Shown one piece after another: positions 57,414 to 64,000 of a DNA stretch of 64,000 nucleotides (its first letter is position 1; the number at the start of each line of letters is the position of its first letter). The position numbers and the translations under genes are program-made. Source of the stretch: Dipteris shenzhenensis (Eukaryota; Polypodiophyta; Polypodiopsida; Gleicheniales). The notes under the pieces are model-generated. The model saw nothing but the letters and a program-made list of their open reading frames with translations. It did not search any database and was not told the origin of the DNA. The stretch lies in the NCBI GenBank assembly GCA_047967505.1, contig CM106539.1; one strand, 5' to 3'.

Positions 57414-58093
57414 TCATTCCTACATCACCACAAAACATACAACAATATGTATTGAAAAGTTATTTACTTCGAAAATTGCTTCCATGTCATGTGAAAAAAT
57501 GAAAAAGGGAAAAGATTGCACCTAAAGTAATCGCAACTCAAACAAAATGAGGACAACTACAATCATTTAGATATAGATTTTAATGGCACCTATAATTGAA
57601 AAAGATGATCACACTCAACAAAAAGGAGATGAGACTACACATGAGACAATGTCAAAACATGGAGTGCAACATAGGCCAACAAAATCTTGTGAATGGACTT
57701 TGGAGTTTCATTTCATGGGATTGAAAAAAAGGAAGCTAATCCCCAACGATAAGGTAAAATGTGTTTGTCTTTAATTTTTTTCCATCTAGGACGAGGTGCA
57801 AGGTTGGGGGGTGGGTTGTGCCCATGCATGCAAGGGCAAGGGAGATGCGGGGGAAGGTGGTGTGTGTGCGCATGCGCGAGAAGGGAGGTGCGCGGGTGCG
57901 GGCGCATGCAAGGGGGAATGGGGATTATGCATACATTCGAGGGGACAAGGGTGCACTCAAGGGGGGTTAGGGTGTGCAGGCAGAGGGTTGGGAGGTGCAC
58001 GTGCGCACAAGGGAGGTAGGGAAGCAGAAAATCCCACTCGAGAGAGAGACACGAGGAGATGGGCCACGGGGGAGTTGTGGAGTGCGGCAGGTT
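57414..58093. other. No gene; G-rich patch
   Basis: 57,414-57,770 is AT-rich. 57,785-58,080 switches sharply to G/GC-rich sequence with recurring CAAGGG, GGAGGTG and GTGCGC words. It directly adjoins the downstream side of the 26S rRNA fragment, so it may be old ribosomal intergenic spacer. That is inference from position and composition only. Confidence 0.4.
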
Positions 58094-58502
58094 GAATCTC
58101 AATGGATCGTAGCAGCAAGGCTTTGCCATTATAATACTTGGCCACATATTTAAGTCGTCTGCAAAGGATTCATCTCCTCGATCGTCTAGAATTGCCATTC
58201 AGAGTCCACGAGGCGACTCCTTCGGTCATCTCAAGGGAGGCTCTCGACACATGCTCTTGGAGACGCACAAGTGTCCCTACTATGAATCGAGTAGCAACCG
58301 GGGAGGTAGAGAGCGTCGCATCTAGCATGAATTTTAACTTAGAAGCATTCAATCATAATCCTACACATGGTAGTTTTGCGCTACTGGCTTTTCAACCAAG
58401 CGCAATGATCAATTATGTGAATCAACGGTTCCTCTCGTACTAAGATTATTATTGGAGCATCGCTCATGAGTAGGGTAAAACTAACCTCTCACGACGTCCT
58501 AA
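58094..58502 (-). rRNA. 26S rRNA 3' fragment (pseudogene)
   Basis: The + strand is the reverse complement of the 3' end of plant 26S rRNA. Recognisable stretches are GGCTTTTCAACCAAGCGCAA, CAACGGTTCCTCTCGTACTA, TAGGGTAAAACTAACCTC with CACGACG, GCGTCGCATCTAGCATGAAT and ACGAGGCGACTCCTTCGGTC. About 400 bp are present, with point changes from the usual sequence and an altered end near 58,502. The rest of 26S, 18S and 5.8S are absent, so this is an isolated, non-functional insertion. Confidence 0.93.
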
Positions 58503-60762
58503 TCTGGATGCCTGACTTATGCAATGTGATGGAGTAAAACTTATGTATCACTCTTTTCATTCTTTTATCTATGTAGAGTATGTAAAATATTTTTTTACGA
58601 CAAGTACCCATCGTGGCATCTTATAGCAACGTTCCCATTGCACATACAGATGCCTATACTAGTTACACATGGTCTCCATACTAGCAACTCACGTTGTAGT
58701 AACCTTGATCCATAGTCACGATTTGCATATAAATTTCTGCATGTAGGAGCAACTTAAGTGCATAACTCGGTGTAAAGGTATGGTTATGGAACCATACACA
58801 TAACATAGACTATGATGATCTCTCGTGCAAAGAGTCACTCCTTGACATAGTGATAGTGCACCTCAATGTGCTTAGTGTGAGCATGAAACATTGCATTCCG
58901 CGCAATTAGCAATCTGCTCTATTTCTCAATGAAAATAGGAGCGGTGGATGGTTGTCCCATACCCAAATCAGAACATAAAGTTTTTGAGCCAAACACTCAA
59001 TTATTGAAAGTTGTCCTGCACTCAGCCTCACAATTGGAGGTGGCTACTTGCAGGTTGCTTTTTACTAAGCCATGATATGCATGATTCATCAAGAAAACAA
59101 TCCAAGGTGATAAGTCTCTTACAAATAATGGAATATCCTCTTTAGAGCCTATCAATGCCTAATTCTTGGGCTATGCATGAGCCTGATGAACTATGATACC
59201 CCCAATCATGTTTTGCCTTTTCGACATAGAGGGTACTCTTAGTTGGACTGTTGTAGAAACCATGTGCAATAAAGTATGTATTTTTTTATATGAGGCTCTA
59301 GAAGCATGTTATACAAAGTTTTCTTTGAGTCTATAAACTTTGGCTTCTTGCCCTTTAAACACAAAACCATGAGATTGAGGTGCACAAACATACTCCCATC
59401 CATGGTGTGCTATCAAGTGCATGATTGCTGATAGTAGTATAATATTCCAACCTTCTAGATCGGTTGTTGGCAACAATCGAGGGTAGGGACTTTTTGGCCA
59501 CATAAAGCATTACATTGTAGGCTTGCCAAACCTTTTACGTGTATTTATTATACGAGATGGGGGTGCAACAGTCTCATCAAAATCAATACCTTTATACTGA
59601 GCATAATGCTTTGCAATTATAGCAGTTAACACTACCATTAGCCTTCCTCTTGAGCTTGTATACCCAACCAATACCCTTCTTGCCATAAGGCAAACCAATC
59701 GTATCATTCTTCATACTCATCTTGCATGGCAGACATCCATTGCTCATTCTCCTCAAAATGTGCCCATGTATTTTGCCCAAATGCACCCCTTGCCCTAATG
59801 GGGGATCTCAAGTTGTGGCAACTATTGTTCCTTTTTAGACATAGCAACCTACCAAATTTCAAGTAACCAAAGTGAGCATTCCATAGCTCTGCATCTATCA
59901 CAACATGTGTGGTAGTAATTGGGCATGCATCACATGCTAGTCTCTTTGGCAAGCATAAAGGGGATTGGCATGATGCAGCCAAGGCAATGATGGTATCACC
60001 ATCACTACATGAAGCGTGCATTTGTCATCTATAAATTTCATCACTAAACCTATCCTAGCAATAGTTGCTAAAACTAAGGATAGGTTCTTCTTTATTCATG
60101 CATGACAAGAACATCTCAGAGTGTAATTGTCCCAGCAGTTGTTGCAATAGTGAGCTCATCCTTATCAACTCCTGTCATAGGATAAGAGGAATTGTTTGCA
60201 CAGATAATGACATCTCCTTGAGGAGAAGAACCAAGAGAAGAAAACAAATCATGCTAACAATTGATGTGCTTGATAGCACCACTATTGAAATACTAAACAT
60301 GTGCATCTAACATTGAAAGGCATACATTACAAATAGAAGGATTGTAAGTGCATTGCACAATTAAGGCATAATTAGCTGACTCATTCTCTTCTCCATTAGA
60401 TGCTATTATATTTGTCACAACCATGCCAACATCCCTCTTCTTCTCTTTCTACACTCATTAATCTGGCGACCAAACTTATATCATAATTTCTTGGCATCCT
60501 TACTAGAAGAAAGGGCTAATCACCCTTGAGCTTGTTGCCCCCATTTGATGAGGCTTTTCCCCTGCCTCTCTGATTGGCAGCAAAAAAAGCTTGATCCCAA
60601 CATGCAACATTGTCTTGATTTCCTTCTATAAGAGCACGAAAACTAGCTCATCAAATATGAGGGCATTAGGATTACCCTCCATCGTGAGCAGATGGTAGAT
60701 GCAAAACTATGGTAAGTGAGTGTTTGGCAATTCTTTGAGAATAGTGAGCATCAATGAATTGT

Positions 60763-61510
60763 TGTTCACTTTGTGACAATAAGGGTCAGAAGTGCACTCT
60801 AGAGCAATAAAGATGAGATCATTGTGTGTGTAGAGTAGTGGCAAACCTCCACTTGTAATATCTTGATCCTAAAAGATAGTATGATTAATCTAAAAGTATG
60901 AGGCTAGCCAAAATCCTCTCTAGAAAAGATCCAATCATACTTGCAAATCAAGATCTAGAGAGAGAGATACTAAAACCAGAGAGAGAAAGACTAAAAGCCT
61001 ACCATTTTTTGAGGTCTCCCCACTTTGTGGAGGGACTCATGAGATTCCCTGACTTTGTGTAGAGACTCAAAAGGGAAAAGTGGGGGGACCTCTTGAGTCT
61101 CTATATAAAGTGAAAGACTAAAACTAGAGAGAGAAATACTAAAAGCCTATACTTTTTGAGGTCCTCCCATTTTGTAGAGGGACTCATGAGGTTCCCCCAC
61201 TTTGTGTAGAGACTCAAAAGGTCCCCCCACTTTGTTCTCGGGGGGACCTTTTGAGTCCCTCCACAAAGTGGGGGAACCTCAAAAAGTGTAGGCTTTTAGT
61301 CTTTCACTCTCTAGTTTTAGTCTTACTGTCTCTAGATCTTGATTTTGCAAGTATGATTGGATTTTGGCTATCCTCATCCTTTTAGATTCATCATATCATC
61401 TTTCACACTCAAGAAATTACAAGCGGAGCTTTATCACTACTCTATACACAATGATCTCATCTTCTTTGCTCTAGACTGCACTTTTGAACCTCGTGGCCAC
61501 AGAGTGAACA
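60763..61510. repeat. Large inverted duplication (foldback) with Copia gag sequence
   Basis: The left arm (from 60,763: TGTTCACTTTGTGAC, AGTGCACTCTAGAGCAA, GAGATCATTGTGTG) is the reverse complement of the right arm, read back from 61,510, with scattered mismatches. Pairing continues through CCAATCATACTTGCAAA, AAGATCTAGAG and GACTAAAAGCCTAC. The centre holds several copies of GAGACTCAAAAGG / CCCCACTTTGT in both orientations. Arms are about 350 bp with a short centre. Confidence 0.88.
61211..61257. repeat. Perfect 18-bp central hairpin of the foldback
   Basis: GACTCAAAAGGTCCCCCC (61,211-61,228) pairs exactly with 61,240-61,257 across an 11-base loop. Confidence 0.93.
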
Positions 61511-61582
61511 TGATAATAGATAGTTGGTGCCATCCAATGTACCCTCTAAAACAAGCATCCCAATCATATTATTGCTAGCCAT

Positions 61583-62647
61583 TGTACCAACAAAAAATGG
61601 AACTAACCCCACAAGGTTCATTATACCAACTCGTTTCACTAGCCTATAATTACAAAAGTAATGCAAAAGAAAGGCCTCAAAGAATATTACTAACAAATCC
61701 ATGTAAGGAAACGGGGCCAATTGCAAGTACTTGGGGATGTGACTGTGCAAGATGAGTGTATTCAACTATCTTGGAATGAGAGCAAGCATACATAAAGTAC
61801 ACTCTTAAGTACACACTCACACCCACACACAAACCCCCTAGTGAGGAAAAAGTGGCCCAGGCTTAACCCTAGCTTACTAGCACCAAGACACCAAAAAAAC
61901 ATCAATTACTTTAAGGAACAAACTCGTCACGATTATTATAGATTAAATTTAAAACATATCCACTTGTTACTTGCATACAATTACATCAATTTGTCAGTTC
62001 ACTAGAGGTTGATTGTACGTGTGCAATGTATAAATCTATACATGCTGCAATGTATAAATCTTTAAATATTCAATAACTTGTTATTTTTATACAAGTACAT
62101 CAATTTCTTAGTTCACTAGAGGTTGATTGTACATGGTGCAATGTATAAGTATATACATGCTACAATTGTACTCACTACTAGAATTGGTAGCCATTCTTGC
62201 GATAAATTTTGGGGTAAGAGGTTAAAACTTCTCACAATTACACCCACCCCTTATATTATACATAGCATGTTCCATCCACATTTTAAAAATTGGAGGAGTC
62301 TAAGAAGTATGCATGCACGAGGTCATACTTTTCCATTACCTTCTTTACTCCTTGTTGTATATTTGGCAACAGTGAAGATCTTGTAGCAATCGTATGCTAT
62401 TTAGAGATTTATGGACCAGCATCCTCATACACTTTCTCAAACAAAAATGAAATAGTTCTCATGTAGTTGTACTGAAGGTGCACCTTATCTCTCATCCCAT
62501 TCCAAGTAAAGCCTATTCATAGTTCCACGGTATAGTGTAAGATGTTCCAAAAGTAGATACCTTTGTTGAGGAACATCATATGTGTTTCTCTAACAGTCAA
62601 AGTGTGGCAAAAAGGCAATAGGGTCTGACTCTATCTTTAATACTAAA
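61583..62647. other. No recognised gene; local duplication
   Basis: At about 61,964 and 62,087, two copies of a ~95-bp AT-rich segment share TAGTTCACTAGAGGTTGATTG or a close variant and GTGCAATGTATAA. The sequence upstream of the Copia gag start may be its leader or LTR, but no primer-binding site is seen. Confidence 0.5.
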
Positions 62648-62729
62648 CTAAAAAGATTGGGAAAAGGTGTAATATTCATTCTTTTCAACTAATACAAGTG
62701 TACAATGAGTCACTTGAGTGTGTGCTCCT

Positions 62730-62730
<1 letters not shown>

Positions 62731-62787
<57 letters not shown>
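62731..62787. repeat. (CT)n microsatellite
   Basis: An uninterrupted CT run of about 28 units, followed by a short imperfect CT-rich tail. Confidence 0.95.
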
Positions 62788-62790
<3 letters not shown>

Positions 62791-63315
62791 CTTTCTCTCT
62801 CTCTGGGAAGATGAGTGGATATGATTTCATATACTACAGGTGATAATATTATCTCTTATGATTTGGGCAAAGAGGTCCACACCACATGATATTTTCTAGT
62901 CCAATTTGCAACGAGACCCCTACCCACAGATACATCATTTGACATTATCACCTACCTAGACAATGTCACACAATTTGGTTGGATAAATGTAGGTGAATAG
63001 ATTTTGCCCTTTAGTTAGCTGTATAGTGAGCAACCAAGGTAAATTAGAGGTGGCGGTACACACAAGTATCTAGATGGTTTGTATTGTAGGGTATGTCTCC
63101 TGGCAACCTACCACCATACCAAACTCACTAACGCTTGACATAGCAGGAGATCCATAAGATCATTTGTGATGACCTACGGGGTAGGTTAACATCCATAGGA
63201 TATAGACATCCCCCTATCACCCACATGCAATTAGATTGTTTTATACAAAGAGCATTTCCTTCCTCTTGATGATGCTAGTTATCCAAGCACTAAGATACTT
63301 ACAGATCCACCACTC

Positions 63316-63810
63316 TCATGTAGTATGGATCGCCATTGGACAACTTAGGACATCATGCCATAGACTCCAAATCAAGGTAGGGTGCAACATTGTAGCCACA
63401 CAATATATAGAGATATGAGGTTCTACACACCATGCAACACACAAGAGTTGGAGACAAGGAGCATACCTTGATGCAATGTGTGATCCTATGAGATACAAGG
63501 GTAGTACCATTGCCTTTTCACCAATGGTTTTGTTGACATGAGTTGAGTAATTGAATACCCAAATGAATGGTGTGCTGCACTCTTTGTACACAAGATCACT
63601 CAACACAGGTCCAAGCTCATGGGACATACTATGCCACATGGCCCTAGACAACAAAAGATTACAGATTTCTTCTTCATGAGAGAAGAAGTGACTGGAAGAT
63701 GCTGTAACCTTGACCCCAAACTTCAAATTCATCAAGCTAGCAGGAGGTTGGATATGGGCCCTACGAGCACTTGAACCATTTGCGGTACTATCATTGTAGC
63801 CTCTCAACAT
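63316..63810 (-). other. Unidentified 164-codon open frame
   Basis: The longest frame at the right edge. It is rich in His, Cys, Trp and Ser, with no motif I recognise. Composition and the lack of neighbours suggest a chance frame in transposon DNA rather than a gene. Confidence 0.2.
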
Positions 63811-64000
63811 TAGGTAGCATCACATCATCCTATAGATAGATCTTTGATATGTTGTAGAGACATTAGGACTCTAGATGCAAGCCCACAAAGATCTCAGATC
63901 ATGCACCTCAAATACAGGGGACAAGCCATGACATGACATGATAGGATTTAATCTTGACTTATGGAGGTCTCCCTTTGAGTCCCTATTATTCACTGCGCTG

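Larger units (their letters stand above)
58836..61582 (-). mobile_element. Decayed antisense Copia element
   Basis: Minus-strand order: gag start ATG 61,582 (MASNNMIGMLVLEGTLDGTN, the L-x-G-x-N-Y entry), gag remnants to 60,450 (LLTMEGNPNALIFDELV at about 60,650), reverse-transcriptase pieces GWVYKLKRKANGSV (about 59,665), YKGIDFDETVAP (about 59,590) and KGQEAKVYRLK (about 59,340), then RNase H end FHAHTKHIEVHYHYVKE (58,836-58,890). Integrase between gag and reverse transcriptase is only faintly visible. Numerous stops and frameshifts. The gag region is interrupted by the inverted repeat at 60,763-61,510. LTRs were not found. Confidence 0.75.

Noticed and set aside
57759-58198. Overlapping Gly/Cys/Arg-rich frames on + and His/Pro-rich frame on minus
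   Set aside because: They come from the G-rich patch and the rRNA fragment. Composition is skewed and there is no domain.
1-64000. tRNA genes, CRISPR arrays, bacterial operons
   Set aside because: None were seen. The tRNA-like words are retrotransposon primer-binding sites only, and no regularly spaced repeats of CRISPR type occur.

Overview
The window looks like nuclear DNA of a vascular plant with a large, transposon-rich genome. I favour a gymnosperm or a fern but cannot decide between them from sequence alone. The reasons are one conserved plant gene split into 13 small exons over 28.7 kb, introns filled with nested Copia and Gypsy debris, many GA/CT microsatellites, and no sign of bacterial or organellar gene organisation.

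Only one gene looks intact. It is an ALF4 (ABERRANT LATERAL ROOT FORMATION 4, Glomulin/YBP family) orthologue on the + strand at 28,037-56,718. All thirteen proposed exons have GT-AG borders, keep phase throughout, and add up to 607 codons plus a stop. Introns 4, 8, 9 and 10 are 4.2, 6.7, 12.7 and 2.4 kb long. The first three hold recognisable transposons.

Layout: 1-1,042, minus-strand non-autonomous LTR element (LTR 695-1,042); 1,130-1,365, receptor-kinase fragment; 2,340-6,891, decayed L1-type LINE; 8,612-15,057, Gypsy remnants split by a 3.1 kb AT-rich stretch with a ~180-bp tandem repeat; 17,750-24,460, further Gypsy remnants on both strands; 24,648-27,746, a Copia protease scrap joined to a Helitron-like element whose PIF1 helicase is followed, in the same frame, by an EEP endonuclease; 27,747-28,036, ALF4 promoter/leader; 28,037-56,718, ALF4. 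Its intron 4 holds an LTR element carrying an antisense BRI1-type LRR fragment. Intron 8 holds an LTR pair with an antisense LINE ORF1-like region and a compound GA minisatellite. Intron 9 holds a + Copia, a Gypsy scrap, a younger antisense Copia and a tandem duplication of a Copia 3' end. 56,970-57,413, antisense LINE endonuclease; 58,094-58,502, minus-strand 26S rRNA 3' fragment; 58,836-61,582, decayed antisense Copia containing an inverted duplication of its own gag region; to 64,000, no recognised gene.

The best leads are the helicase-endonuclease Helitron-like element just upstream of ALF4, the LTR element with the captured LRR receptor fragment, and the Copia gag inverted repeat that could fold into a long hairpin RNA. 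All assignments come from reading the sequence; no database search was run.
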